A stretch of 64,000 nucleotides of DNA, from NCBI GenBank assembly GCA_009599575.1, contig VWND01000073.1, forward strand, positions 124,001 to 188,000, read 5' to 3'. Both the position numbers and the translations under genes were made by a program. The notes beneath the pieces are model-generated. The model was given only the letters and a program-made list of their open reading frames with translations, did not search any database and was not told the origin of the DNA. Of the stretch, positions 1 through 11,941 are shown one piece after another. Positions within the stretch are counted from its first letter, which is position 1, and every line of letters starts with the position of its first letter. The stretch comes from Blumeriella jaapii. Its lineage: Eukaryota > Ascomycota > Leotiomycetes > Helotiales > Drepanopezizaceae.

Positions 1-723
1 CCGGTGATGGCGCCTTCAGGGCTCGGGATTGGGTTCCAGGCCAAGCACACGCCAGTCTATCCGAAGGGCCCCGTCAGGCAGATGCGAGAACCAACAGGCT
101 CGGGAGGTCGTTATGCCAGCCTGGCCCAGGAAGCGCCTTCGCAGGTTGCGTTTTCATTCCGACCGGGCGACGATGAAGTCCTTGCGCAGAGAGCCAGGAC
201 CGGCCAGACACCAAGAAGGATCCCCGAACGCCGCAGCTACCATCAGCGCTCCACAGAGGCGGGCGAGCCGCACGGTGAATCGGCGTCTGTTGCCAGAGAC
301 AGTGTCGCAGAGACGGTGGTCCGTCCGTCCAAACCCGAACCGGCAGTGCCGGCCGGAAGACCGGCCACGCTATCCAGAACGTCCAGCCGTAGCCGCCCAC
401 GAGAGATCCAAGAGGCCGAGCTGGTGAAACGCGATGATTCGAACAGCAGCTTCGTGACGGCCCTGCGCGACAACTCGGGCCGCAGTAGCGCCAGTGGCGC
501 GCAGGACCACGGCCAGCGTCGACGGAGACTCGACCGAAACTCGGGCAGCAGCGAGGCCGTTGCTGCTGCTGCGAGGGCTCTCGCTGCTGCAAAGAAGAGG
601 CCGGCCTTGGACCAGTCGAGCTCGTCCGGGGATCGGGGGCCAGGGCGAGGAGCAGCCAGGATAGCGTGTCTGTGGGAAGTCGGGGCCGGAGCGAGCAAGG
701 CGAGCCAGGGAATTAGGACGTGA
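1..723 (+). CDS. Partial C-terminal end of an unidentified protein (runs off left edge)
   Basis: The frame is open from the first base of the window to a TGA at 721-723, so a 5' part outside the window is assumed. The visible stretch of about 240 residues is low-complexity and looks disordered. It is rich in Arg, Ser, Pro and Ala, with a short stretch around 415-470 that looks more conserved (ELVKRDDSNSSFVTALR) followed by an Ala-rich, possibly helical segment (AAAARALAAAKK). GC-rich codon use fits the coding exons elsewhere in the window. I do not recognise the family. Other frames are open here too because the region is GC-rich, so the choice of frame rests on composition alone and the entry is tentative. 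Confidence 0.35.
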   Translation, partial: PVMAPSGLGIGFQAKHTPVYPKGPVRQMREPTGSGGRYASLAQEAPSQVAFSFRPGDDEVLAQRARTGQTPRRIPERRSYHQRSTEAGEPHGESASVARDSVAETVVRPSKPEPAVPAGRPATLSRTSSRSRPREIQEAELVKRDDSNSSFVTALRDNSGRSSASGAQDHGQRRRRLDRNSGSSEAVAAAARALAAAKKRPALDQSSSSGDRGPGRGAARIACLWEVGAGASKASQGIRT

Positions 724-1598
724 TGGCCATGGGAAGGGTGTGCAATGAACGAACGGCCGGCGGCACGCGATGTCTAGCAGACACCCCCAGACAGGCAGAG
801 AGAGAGAGACGGAGCATGAGATACGCGCTGTATCTGGCAACGAGACCGAGAACTACTACTACTATTTACCTTGCATGTCCAGTACCGAAGCAGAGAACCA
901 ACCCCCCCCCACGAGGGTTGCAAAGAAGCGAAGATCTGTCTCTACTGTACTGTACTGTACAATACCGTACCTACTGCTACTACCATCGTCCTCGCTTGGT
1001 GAATGCAGGATGGCATCGATTGAGTGCAATTCCTTCTCATAAGAGAGGTAGGTCGGTACTAGGTAGTGCAATATAATGTATATTAAATATTGTGTTTTGT
1101 TTATACATATCCGGCTCACCTCCCTGTTTTGCCCTGGGCTCGCATTTGGCGAGTTTGGCCGGCCTTTTCCCACCACCTCGGAAGGAATGACGAGATGACA
1201 GATTCGATGATCGATCCCCAGCCAAGTTGCAATAAAGTAAGGTCCGAAACGGCTTATCTGCGTTGATTGTCAGGATTGATGAACATGAAAGAAAGGACTT
1301 ACATCGAGCCCCCCAATTGGATGGATGGGTGACCGATCTCACAATGGCAGATGTGCATGACGAACTTGCACTTGCCGCCAAGGTGAGAAGGAAGAAGAAG
1401 AAGTAGAGGATGATGAAGAAGAAGAAGTAGAAGAAGAAGAAGAAGGGGAAGAAGAAGAAGAAGAAGGAAAAGTCAAGGCATCGACCATCACATAAGTAAC
1501 GGCTTACCATCCCGACTCTCCTACTTCGAGATAGGCTTCAGCAGACTCGACCATTTCTTGGCCTGGACCAACTGCTCGCGGCAGCCGGTTCGTTCACC
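724..1598. other. Intergenic, no gene seen
   Basis: This spacer lies upstream of the dioxygenase gene. It holds a (GTACT)n run at about 937-965, a C homopolymer near 902, and an AAG/GAA tract at 1385-1470. The AT-rich stretch at 1070-1110 contains no convincing reading frame. Short open frames here are not supported. Confidence 0.7.
1385..1470. repeat. GAA/AAG trinucleotide tract
   Basis: An almost pure-purine, imperfect GAA microsatellite lies about 130 bp upstream of the dioxygenase start codon. On the other strand it gives a spurious Phe-rich open frame. Confidence 0.85.
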
Positions 1599-2857
1599 AT
1601 GAGGTTCTCAGCTCTTGCACTCGCCAACTTCTGCTTGACTCTGGCCACCGTCGACGCCCACCCTGGGCATGATGTGCAGCAGGAGATCAAGGAACTGGCT
1701 GCCTTTTACCAAAATGTCCCTCGTGATTTCATGAGCCGATGCGCGTCCCAGCTGAAAGCCAGAGGCCATGAGGACCGCAACATCGCGAGACGATCGGCCA
1801 TCTTGAAAGTCGAGAGAGAGAAGAGAGGCCTGCACACTGGTCAGTCGACGCCGGTACCAGATGCATCGTATTGCTGACGACGGTCCCAGATCGACCTGTC
1901 CTTGCCGCACGAGATAACCGTGAGTTGATCTTGAACACGAGTCATCTGTCGCCCATCGCCTATACGCCCGACACCCCAGCCGATGTTCTCTTTGCTGGGA
2001 ACAACTCCTGCATCCTGTCTCCCGAGACGACGGAAGGTCCCTACTACGTCGCGGGAGAATACGTCCGCAGCGATGTCCGGGAGCAGCAAGCGGGCATAGA
2101 CCTCATTCTGGATATCCAGGTCCTCGATTTCGTGACCTGTGAGCCATTGCCAAACATCATGGTCGACCTCTGGTACGCGAACGCCAGTGGGGTCTATAGC
2201 GGTCTGGTCGACGAGAGAAACGGAAACGGAAACGATGCCAGCAACATCAATCGCACCCATTCTCGTGGTTTGCAGTTGACCGACGAGCACGGTGTCGTCG
2301 AGTTCACGTCCTTGTTCCCCGGGCATTACGAGGGCCGCACGACTCATACTCACGTCGCCACGTACACGAACGGGACGTAGGTGAACCGGTATCAACTCGA
2401 ATGCGATGTGGACTGATCCGAAAACAGGATGTTCGCCAACGGCACGTACCTGGCCGGGACCGCTTCGCAAGTCGGGCAGATATACTACGATCAGGTCCTC
2501 ACGGATCAGGTGAACGAAACGCCCGTCTACGCAGCCAATCATCAGAGGGTGATCACCAACGCCGTCGATGGGTGCTTTGCTGAGTCCGCGAGTGTTGGTG
2601 ACCCGATCGTGCATTATTCTCTCCTCGGCGACAAGGTCGAGGACGGGATCTTCGCGTGGATCGCGTTCGGCATTGATACTGCGAACGAGAGGACCATCAA
2701 CCGTGCCGCGACCTACACGGAGAATGGAGGCATTGCCAACCCTGACAAACGGCCACCACCCGGAAGACCAGACGGACCTGGAGGACCTGGAGGGCCGGAC
2801 AGACCCAGTGAACCCGGTGGAGCCGGTGGACCCGAAGGACCTCCTCCCGCACTTTAA
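1599..2857 (+). CDS. Secreted intradiol ring-cleavage dioxygenase
   Basis: Three exons, 1599-1839, 1890-2376 and 2428-2857, encode 385 residues; both introns (50 and 51 nt) are GT-AG with good branch points. The N-terminus is a signal peptide (MRFSALALANFC..., cut probably after VDA, near residue 20). The catalytic domain carries the family's iron(III) ligands: Tyr132 in TEGPYYV, and Tyr227, His233 and His235 in GHYEGRTTHTH. The family opens catechol-type rings between the two hydroxyls, and extracellular fungal members are thought to act on lignin- or plant-derived catechols; the substrate cannot be read from the sequence. Two Asn-glycosylation motifs follow. The last 35 residues are Pro/Gly-rich and collagen-like, which is less usual. 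No pathway genes lie next to it. Confidence 0.9.
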
Positions 2858-4988
2858 ACACACGACCCTAGACCCGAGAGCCCGCGAAGGGAACCGCGTG
2901 GGTAAGTGTGCCGGAGACCCGTTTTTCTGATGGCAACGCTTGGATGTCTTTCCTTCGTGATGTCAAGCGAGGAGCTAGCGCATCAATGTACATATTGTAA
3001 CACAGGTCGGTCATTTTGGAGGGGTGTATTGATACCGACCGTTGTTCTAATAGCCTGTTCCCCCGATGTCGAGGGTAGAGGGCCTCGAGTAAGGTCACAC
3101 TCCGCAATTCGTCGGACGAGGTTCGCACTGTGTTCTTTCTCTTTCTCGAGACCGAGCGCGCGTGATGATCTCTCTCCCGTCGCCTCCGACGCGCTGGTTT
3201 GCAGCGGCGAAGAATTGGAAGACGTGGCTACTACGCGCAACAGCGATGCGTTTCCCACCGTCTTGTACATGGGGCAGAAGTGGGACGATGGCCACTCCCG
3301 CGGGGGACAGTGACGCGCGGATGGCTGTGAGAACCAGCGCGTGGTGGATGTGCACGTCTTGGTTGCCAGATCTTCGAGAGGCCATCGCGTCCTTCTCCCA
3401 CGCGGCGGCGCGATGGTGCGAGGCAGATTGTAGGTAACACGGCGTCGGGAGGAAGAGGAGGAAGGGGTCAAATGTACTGGAGGGCGGTGGCCCACATACC
3501 GATACCCACCCCCACGGCATTCACCTACCTACCTTGGGTACTTTAGACGAGCGGTGTCGGTGTCCCGGGGCCTCAGCCGCAGCCGAGCAGCATGGAGTCC
3601 CGAGATCTCTTGACGCAGCATACTTCCGGCGTAGGGGGGGGGTTGTATCGGTCGTTGCGTGGCAGCGAGTGGCAGCGAGAGCGCCGACCTCGACCAGGAT
3701 GAGATGGGTGTGATGCGACTGTCGTCTCTGTCAGCAAGACTCGGTCGTTGAAGGAGCGTTGTACAGTACAGCGCAGTACCTTAGTCGGTACATGTACAGT
3801 GTACAGTGCGGTAGGTCGGTATGTGGGTGGGAGTGTGAACATCACTTCAGTGTGAAGATGGAGAGAGTGGCGAGGAGGGTTGTGAGGATAGTTCTGGTAG
3901 TTCTGGTAGTTTGGGTAGTTTGGGTTAGGTGATGTAGATGAGGCTAGTCGTCGTCATGTGATAAACACGTGACATACATCTGTGGCAGCACAACACAGCA
4001 CGTACATGTATAGAGGTAGCTACTCCATGTACTGTAGATACACCATACACACTGTCTGTACATACTGTACATACTGTGCCGTGATTCCGGTGGCTACGTA
4101 GTCGTGACATGATTGGAACTTGGCCAGAACACGTGTCGCGAATTGGCTGTAGTACTGTACTGTATAGTGTATGTACATACGGTGCAGTGTTGTTGTACAT
4201 GACATACACAGTTTGTACTGCAAGCGCCCGCATGGAGTACTGGCAGAGTATAGAAGTGGTTAGTACATACAACATACAGTACATACTGTTATTGTATGTA
4301 CTGTACTGTATTGTACATTTACTGATACTGATGCTGATGCTGATACTGATACAGTACACTACGTATGTACACCAAGTCAGTCAGTCCCCTTTCGACACTC
4401 CACTATGCACCTCCTAGATCCAAAGTCTCCTTACACCTTACAGTACAGTACCTGACCTTACATACCCATCTTCTTCTCTTCCGTCGCACCCGTCTCGGCA
4501 ATGGCACGGAGTGGGCGGCCCAAAGTCTCTCTCTGCACGCCCCTTGGTCCAAGAAGCAGAATGAAGGTTGAAATGTGAGTGACAATCTTCGCAATCCCAC
4601 TTCCCAACCCCCCACAGTCCCACGTTGCGGAGAATCTTATCCCTCGCCCTTCTCCCGCAACCCCCAGACCTCTTCTTCCTGACTTTCCCTTCAAAAAGCT
4701 ACCGACCTGCTCGCCCCGAAGCCACGACTCTCTGCCTGTCGGCCGGCCTGACTGATTGACACCGAACCAAAACCGACCGACGACCAGCCGATCGACAGAT
4801 ATCCCAACCGCGCGACCACCACATCGGTTGGGCAGATATCAACATCTCACCCCCCCCGACCGACCACCACCGGCCTGACACCACCACCCCCAACCAACCA
4901 ACCCGGATGTCTATGACTTCCTCCTCGCGCTGGAGCCACCGTTTCGGACTGCCGAGATACCTCGAGGCTGCCACCACCGCCCACCGCC
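2858..4988. other. Intergenic, 2.1 kb, repeat-rich
   Basis: No gene is supported. Between 3760 and 4450 there are many GTACAGTAC/GTACTGTAC motifs, and at 4319-4352 a short hexanucleotide tract (TACTGA/TGCTGA). From 4620 to 4988 the sequence is C-rich and pyrimidine-biased, as expected for the promoter and 5' leader of the next gene. Confidence 0.65.
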
Positions 4989-6556
4989 ATGTTTCCCTCC
5001 CCGCCGCGCCATGAGCCGGCGCGCGCCGCCCCCGCCCCCGCCCCCGCCGCCGACGACGACGATTCGCATCTTCCCAAAGGCGGCTGTCGATACATCCTCC
5101 TCCACCCCGAAGCCAAGGGCTTGCGCTGTGCCTGTGTGGGCTTTGCCCGCAGCAGGGCCGTCCCCGGCAGCACCTGCGACTGCGGCCACCAAGCCTGCTA
5201 CCACATGCCGGAGAAGGAGCGCGTCAGCTCGGCCGAGCTCGAGGAGCTCGAGGTCTTGCGAGCGAAGATCGAGGTGCTGGAGGAAGCGCTGCATCGCGAG
5301 CGCGGCGGCGGCAGCGGCGGCCTGGTCGATCGCCTCGGCCGGCTGGAAGAGCTCGTCGAGCGCGGCCGCGAGGAGACGGAGGGCGAGTTCAGGAACCTCT
5401 ACCGCCAGCAGAGCAGCCTGTTCCACCACCTGGGCCTGCTACACAAACGCGCGCCCTATTACGACGACAAGATCGAAGGCCTGCTCGACAGCGTCGAGGG
5501 CCTCCGGAACCATGTGACGGAGATCGACGACGCCTCGATGCGGCTCGAGGACAAGGTCGACAGCCTGCTGCCGCGCGACCCGGCCCTGATCAGTCGCCGG
5601 CGCAAGGCGTCCACGCCCCCGTCGCGGCATGATGCGATCGAGCTGTCTGTCAAGTCCGACGACATGAGCCCCCGCCCCAGCCCGAGCCCGAGCCCGAGCG
5701 AGTCGCGCTCCCCGCCCAGCCGCGCGGGTCGCGACGAGGGAGCTCGCCGCGTGCCCATGTCGGGCGCGCAATCGTGGACGGTGCACGTCTCTCTCCTCCC
5801 CACCTCGTCACAGCCTTTTCCCTTCGAGAAAGACACGGCCGCCTACAAGCGCTGTTTATCCAGAGGCAGGTCCCCCGCGTCGTCATCTTCTCCTCCACGT
5901 CGCGCGAGCGTGCGGGGGGGTTCGGTGCGGCTCGCCACGGCCTCTCCAGGTCGTCACACGCTGACGTGCACGTAGGCCTCCATCAAGTCGTCGTCGTTCC
6001 CGACACCGACAGCGCTTCTTTCCGCGAGGCCGTCAACGAGGCCTTCTGCTCCATCCTCCAGGGACGGCCCTGGCACCCTCTCGTGGCGCGTCTCTGCGAT
6101 GCCAAGAAGCTCCAAGGGCTCCCCATGCTGCGCCGACTGGATGATGGCCTGATGGGGAGTGACTACGATGCGCCGTTCTTGCAGCGCCACTGCGCCGTCA
6201 ACGACGAGAGCGGCAAGATCCTCGACTTGTACATTGCCATGGCCGAGGATACTCTGTCGTGGGCCGAGTTGCGGCACGTTGCGCCCTACAAACCGGGCCT
6301 GGAAGCCGCGTGGACCTACGACCCGCTCCTGGACGGCCCTGCCGACGTGGAACCTCGGCCCCCCGACACGGGTCGACCGGCGGCTGGCGATCTCCTCACG
6401 GCTTGGTCTCCGACGTCTCTCAAGCGGAACGCATCCGAGATGACCCGCGCCGCCAGCTTCGGGTCCTCGGATGCGGAGAATGCGAGAGCGAAGCTGCGCC
6501 GGCACTGCGCCGACGGCTCGGTCGAGGTCCGGGGACGGCACGCGGAGGCCGTGTGA
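4989..6556 (+). CDS. Conserved fungal protein with N-terminal Cys-rich motif and coiled coil
   Basis: Two exons, 4989-5865 and 5976-6556, give 485 residues. An N-terminal Cys/His cluster (CRYILLHP, then CACVGFA, CDCGHQACYH; residues about 33-74) looks metal-binding. A predicted coiled coil with leucine heptads follows (about 80-190), then a Ser/Pro-rich linker (about 205-260), then a compact C-terminal domain (about 265-410, from TVHVSLLPTSSQPFPFEKD to AWTYDPLLDG). I recall this C-terminal block in uncharacterised proteins of other filamentous ascomycetes, but know no function. The exon junction reads CLSRG|LHQVVVVPD only if the intron 5866-5975 uses a GC donor (G|GCAGGT) with a TAG acceptor and branch point CGCTGACG. 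No GT donor gives the right phase. The start is the first ATG before the conserved Cys cluster. Confidence 0.75.
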
Positions 6557-7432
6557 ACGCATCGCACGTTCGACGTGTTCGAGCATGGCTCAAGACCCGA
6601 TTCCTGCTTGGAAGGGGACGTTCGGCGTTGGGGTACGGTTGTGTGGACGGCGCGTTGATCATACCATCCATAGACGGGCAGGGCAGGAGTTGGGCGTCGA
6701 CCCGTGGATCACCGCGCGATGAAATGTGGGAAGTCCTGTGTGCTGTTTGGGCCATGGCAAAAGCGAAATCCATGGCAAAAGCGAACGGGATGATCATGGC
6801 ATCGACGCCACCGAACTCTGCGTTCTCCACTGCGCGCGTGTCAAAGTTCTCCTTGCCAATGTTGCCGCATCGTGATCATACACATGCCTACTGCACCTAC
6901 GTATTTACTGTACAGTACTGTACTGCGTGTGTAGGCCAGCGGCATCTCCGGCTGGCCGCCTCCCCATCCCGCGATATGTAGATTGGCTGAGCATCCTACA
7001 GAGGATATGGGATGTACAGTACAGTAGTGAATGTACGGTACAGCGTGGACATACAGCGTGGCCATTCAATGAAGTACTCAGTACCGTGTGAGATGTCTTC
7101 CGACCAGGCTTTGCACGTGACCCGGCTGTGCGTGCCCCTCCGCTAGCGCGGTACACGCTACAGTGCTGTAGATAGATACCGTAAGTTGTTCGTCGGCACG
7201 TCGAGAAAAAAGATTCACGACCACCCTTCAATCCCGCATCATCGAGAGACCAGAACGAAAAAGAAAAATACACAAAATTCCGGCTCGACCTCCTCCGCAG
7301 CCGTCCAGATCCTCCCGTCATCGGTTGGCGTTCCGGCTCCTTTCGCGACACGCCTCCTCCTCCTCCACGTCGATTGCCCTCGAGCACCGGCGCGTCTCGC
7401 ATTCCCTCGATCCCAGGCAGTCATTCGCAACC
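6557..7432. other. Intergenic, no gene seen
   Basis: The spacer has a direct 18-bp near-duplication at 6752-6783 (two copies of CCATGGCAAAAGCGAA) and GTACAGTA/GTACTGTA runs at 6908-6925 and 7012-7042. The 7200-7430 part is the probable leader of the F-box gene. Confidence 0.65.
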
Positions 7433-10019
7433 ATGTCCGAGGCTCCTTCTCCGTCCTCCAAGCGAAGAAAGACGCGAGGCGTAGCGATGCTCAGGCGCGC
7501 GGGCGCGAGTCCGGCGAAGAAAAAAGAACGAGGTAAGATCTGCTCCGCTCTGCCCGGCGCTGCCGCGAGTGTCGGTTGGCTTACTCGCTCTCAGCTGGAC
7601 CGGCAGGATCGTGGCCTGCGAACATGATTCCCGTGGAGTTGTTCTCGCTGATCGTGGCCCACCTCTCGAGATCCAACATCCAGAACATGCGCCTGGTCAA
7701 CAAGGAGTTCGATCAGAAGGTTTCCGAGGCCCTCTTCCGGAGCGTCGTGGTGCCTTTTCGACCCGAGATCTACGGCATCACCCCCGAGACGACAAGCTCG
7801 AACGATGTTGTGCAGCAGTCGATCATGGTACAGGATCAGGGCATGCGGGTGTTCCAGGGGTAAGAGAGGTCTCCCGATCCAGATTGCCGACGTGCCAGGT
7901 CTGATGAGTGTGTAGCTTCGGACACTGGATCAAGAGATTCGCCATGAGCTTCGAAATAGACCATCGCAAGTTAACGAGCCCGCCCCGCAAATGCGACCAG
8001 GAAGCAATCACTACGTTCTGGGGTATCTACCGTTGGCCTTTCAAATCGTACAACAGATACTCGCAACTCGAAGGGCTGGAGCAGACAGCAGACGAAACCA
8101 GGACGATGGCAAAGGCGTTGCAATTCCTCTCCACGGTCCAGGAGCTGGGCCTGTCCCTTGACGGCGGTCTGGGCTGGCTTGCTGGTCCAGATATCAACAC
8201 GAGAGTGGAAGGACGAGGTGGCAAGCCGCCCGTCTTCGGCGCATCGAAATTCGTGCCCGAGACGCCAACCACCGCCAAGAAGGTCCCATCGCGACAGATT
8301 CAACAGTTGTTTGCGTCGGTGGATTCGGACTCGCACCTCGCAAGCTTGACAAGAATCTTGGAAGATTCGGGATTCACGGGAGAGGATCTTCAGCCGGCCA
8401 TGCAGCTGCTCAAGGAGAACGAAGGCGTAGACATATGGGAAGAGATGGATTGCACCTTGCCTGCTAGCCACGCCGCTCCGTGGGGCGTACAACCTAGCCG
8501 AGAAGCTCCAGCTCTGGCTACCTGGGTGGCACGACCTCGCCGTCGTATGCCTCCCCATCCGGATCGCAGAGCGCTCGTTGGGAGGACGGCGATGCCCCGC
8601 GAACAGAGTGATGATGAGATGGACGACGAATCAGACGGCAGCGAGTCAGCTGCCCTCTTCAACAAGGGCAACACCAAGAGCGAAGCGGTTCCTCTGAAGC
8701 CCAACGATCTCACCAATGCACAGCGCGAGATGCTGCTGGAGATGGAATGGGCTCAGAATGCGTTCATGCAATCGTGGGCCATTGCAATCATGGATAACCT
8801 GAGTCACATGACATTCAACAACATTACCACCCTCAACATCGCGCGCATCCCAACGCGCCATCTCTCGGTTCTTCGCCGCGGAGACTTCTGGGACAGTCTT
8901 CCCGGGCTGGAGAGCTTCTCCTTGGCGGTCATCCCTGACTGGCGTGAGGTCAAGAAGGAGGCGACCAGCTGGGTTCAGGATGCCAACATCGCTCCCTCAG
9001 ACTCGCTCTCGACCGTCTTCGATATCATCCACCAGCACATATCATGGCGGGAAAGCATCAAGGCCCTTCATTTCGAGTGGTTATGCGGTGGTGAAAACGC
9101 ATCTGGCCTCTTCTCTCGCAACCAAAATGTCTTGGCGGCGCCAGTTGTCGTGAAGGCCATGCACATGGTCGACAGAACTCGAAACCACCAAGTCCTCGAT
9201 TTTCCACACATTGAGCATCTGTCGCTGAAAAACTGCTGGTTCAGCCCTCATGTTCTCAGCGAACTGTTGGCTCGGATGCGGGAGCAGGTCCTGCACAGCG
9301 TGACATTTGATTCGGTTTCTCTGACGGCGACGTTGCCGGCTAACGCGCGACCGAATCCTATCACACGGGCACAGCAGCTCCAGAACATCGCTCAGAACTT
9401 CGCTGGCAATGCTGCTGCGAACAATGCCATGGTCAACGTCCCGGGGGGCTTGCACCCACTGGTAGGCATTCACCCGCCGCTGTTGGCAGTGGCAGCAGTG
9501 CCAACGCCTCCGGTCGCGGCACCGCCGCCGAACGTTCCATTAGATTGGCTTGCGCCGCCTCGGATGGGCTCCTGGGCAGGATTGATCGACAGCCTCACCC
9601 CAGGGCCCACTTTGGCCGAGATTCGCTACTCGAGGGATCACCTTCGCGAGCCCGAGGCCCGGCAGCCAACGCAACTCACCAAGCTTGTTTTCAATTCTTG
9701 CGGTTACGCCAAGCTTCCTCTAGACTTTGACCAAAGCACAGTCGAAGCCCCCGCTCAGGATTCTCAGGCAAACGCTGCTCTCATCAAGAGACAAAACGAG
9801 ATCGATGTGTACATGATGAAGCCGCTAGAGGCCCACACCTTGGCCTCGATTATCAATCACATCGATCCTGTTGAGACGGCGACCCTGGAAAACGCTTGGA
9901 ACATGACCGTAGGCTGGCGGAACTCTCAACCGGAGCTCCTGGGTGACGCCCTCCTTGACGGCGTCACCCGTGCCGGCTACGGACGATTCGAAGGCTGCAT
10001 TGAGGTTGCGCAAGCCTAG
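7433..10019 (+). CDS. F-box protein
   Basis: Three exons, 7433-7532, 7595-7859 and 7916-10019, encode 822 residues; introns are 62 and 56 nt, GT-AG. The N-terminus is basic (SSKRRKTRG...KKKER). An F-box follows at about residues 45-90 (IPVELFSLIVAHLSRSNIQNMRLVNKEFDQKV), the module that binds Skp1 in SCF ubiquitin ligases. The long remainder has scattered leucine-rich stretches (HLSLKNCWFSPHVLSELL) typical of fungal F-box proteins whose C-terminal repeats bind the substrate. An acidic patch (QSDDEMDDESDGSES, about 330) and a Pro/Ala-rich loop (about 630) interrupt it. The target is unknown. The first two exons were joined by phase: the frame closes without these introns. Confidence 0.85.
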
Positions 10020-10565
10020 AGACTGCCCGCCGGTGCGCTGGGTCTGCCGTCGTGGCTTTTGTCTGTGTAGGAAGCATGATCCTCCCGGTGAATGTGCGAT
10101 GATGTTTGTGTTTCCAGGAGGACTGTGCTTCGAATTTTTCTCTCCACCTCCGTCCACAACCCAAAGATTTTGTCAGATTACGCCGTTTCAAGTGTTAATG
10201 CATAGCGTGGGTCGTGGGAACCATGGTTGTTTTTGGCGTTGGAGAGGGCTCATCACGGATTGAGAAGCATCCTGGACAGCCGAGCTCGGCGCATGCATGG
10301 AATGTGGGTTTCAAGGAAGCAATGGGGGGGGTGATGGCTCTCTGCAGTTTGCTGTGGCTGCTGGCCTCCGCGGGTAGTCGCTGCGAATAGTGGCATTTTG
10401 TAGGAATAGGCTGGCATAGGAATCCCGTGTAAAGTCTAATAGGTAGGTAGCAATCACGAACGTACGTACGTACTGTACCATTTTACGGGTCTACAGACCT
10501 CGCTCACTACTTCGAATGCTCTTCTTTTTTTTTTGGGGGAGGGGGGGGGGGTCATAGTCGTCAAA

Positions 10566-10640
10566 GCTAGCTAACTTGCTTGCTAACTTGCTTGCTAACT
10601 TGCTTGCTAACTTGCTTGCTTGCTTAATTGCTTGCTTGCT
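10566..10640. repeat. 12-bp minisatellite, unit GCTAACTTGCTT
   Basis: About four to six units, the last ones shortened to the tetranucleotide GCTT. The neighbouring 10540-10551 is a G run. Confidence 0.85.
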
Positions 10641-10748
10641 GCCTGTGTACAGTAAAATACAGTACATACCATACCATACCATATCTCGTTTCTTGGCCGA
10701 GATTTCTCACGTGCGATTCGTACTGTACTGTACTGTAGCTGCTGCTTG

Positions 10749-10857
10749 AGTAGGTAGGTAGGTACCTATAGGTAAGTAGGTAGGTAGGTGGGTAGGTAGG
10801 TACCTAAGTAGGTAGGTAGGTACCTAAGTAGGTAGGTAGGTAGGTAGGTAGGTGGGT
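10749..10857. repeat. GTAG tetranucleotide repeat with ACCT inversions
   Basis: Runs of GTAG are broken by GTACCTA, so the array switches strand at the palindrome GGTACC. It is not the TTAGGG telomere unit. Confidence 0.85.
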
Positions 10858-11083
10858 ACTGTAAGTACCTTAGGTCAAACAAAGTATTTATCTACTGTGA
10901 GGTCGAAGAAAGATGTCTTTTTTACTGAGTTTGATTTGTTCATCTATTTGCCTATTTGCTTATGGTATGCCTGCATACTGCTTATTGTATGCCTGTCTAC
11001 CTACTGCGTGCCTGCCTACTTACTGCCTAGGTACTTACTGCGTGCCTGTCAGCCTGCCTGCTTATTCACCGTGTGCCTATTTA

Positions 11084-11190
11084 CTGCCTACTTACTGCCT
11101 ACTTACTGCCTACTTACTGCCTACTTACTGCCTACTTACTGCCTACTTACTGCCTACTTACTGCCTATTTACTGCCTACTTACTGCCTAC
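11084..11190. repeat. 11-bp minisatellite, unit TACTTACTGCC
   Basis: About nine near-identical tandem copies, flanked by degenerate copies from 10960 to 11230. Confidence 0.85.
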
Positions 11191-11317
11191 TGTCTTTCTG
11201 CTGTCTGCCTACTGTTTGCCTGCTTATTCACAGTAGGTAGGCACTTATGTATTTGTCTGTATATGTATGTATATGCCCGTCGAAGGCTCGCCGATCGGTG
11301 GGTAGAAGATATCTTGT

Positions 11318-11560
11318 GCCTTGGAGAGGGAGAGGGAGGAGAGAGGGAGGAGAGAGGGAAAGAAGAAGAAGGAAAAGAAAAAGAAAAAGAAAGGAAAAGG
11401 AAAAGGGAAAAAAAAACCGGAAAAGGAAAAGGAAAAGCCTAAAAGAAAAGGAAAGGGAAAGGGAAAGGAAGAAAAAAAAAAAAGAAAGAGGAAATCAAGG
11501 AAAGAAAGAAAAGAACGAGAAATGGAAAGATAGGAAAAAAAAGAAAGAAAAAAGACTTGT
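11318..11560. repeat. 240-bp polypurine tract (GGGAGA to GAAAAG)
   Basis: The plus strand is almost pure purine with short A runs. A polypyrimidine tract follows 85 bp later on the same strand, so the two could pair as a large hairpin or form triplex DNA. Confidence 0.8.
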
Positions 11561-11644
11561 CATCCCATCCTCCAACGAAGTATGCTACACTGCGCTACAC
11601 TCTGCTATATTGTTTTGCCAAAGAGGAAAACAATAAGAGAAAAA

Positions 11645-11798
11645 CCTCCCCTGCCCCTCTCCCTCTCCCTCTCCCTCTCCCTCTCCCTCTCCCTCTCCCT
11701 CTCCCCTCTCCCTCTCCCTCTCCCTCTCCCTCTCCCTCTCCCTCTCCCTCTCCCTCTCCCTCTCCCTCTCCTCTCCTCTCCTTCTCCCTCCCTCTCCC
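11645..11798. repeat. CCCTCT hexanucleotide repeat, polypyrimidine
   Basis: More than 20 units of CTCCCT. All reading frames stay open and give Ser-Pro, Leu-Pro or Glu-Arg repeats, which are not genes. Confidence 0.9.
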
Positions 11799-11941
11799 AA
11801 AAAGGTAAAACGGGATAAAAGAAGCGCGACGGTGCCAAAACCAAAGAGGGCCGGAGGAGGAGGAGGAGGTTGAGACGTACAGTACTGTACACATGTCCAG
11901 ATAGACACGTATATACAAGGTACATATCATATTAAACTATA

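Noticed and set aside
10749..10857. Possible internal telomeric repeats (TAGG units)
   Set aside because: The unit is GTAG/TAGG, not TTAGGG, and the array switches strand at GGTACC.
11247..11930. Lys/Glu- and Ser/Pro-rich open frames
   Set aside because: They come from polypurine and polypyrimidine tracts without any unique sequence.
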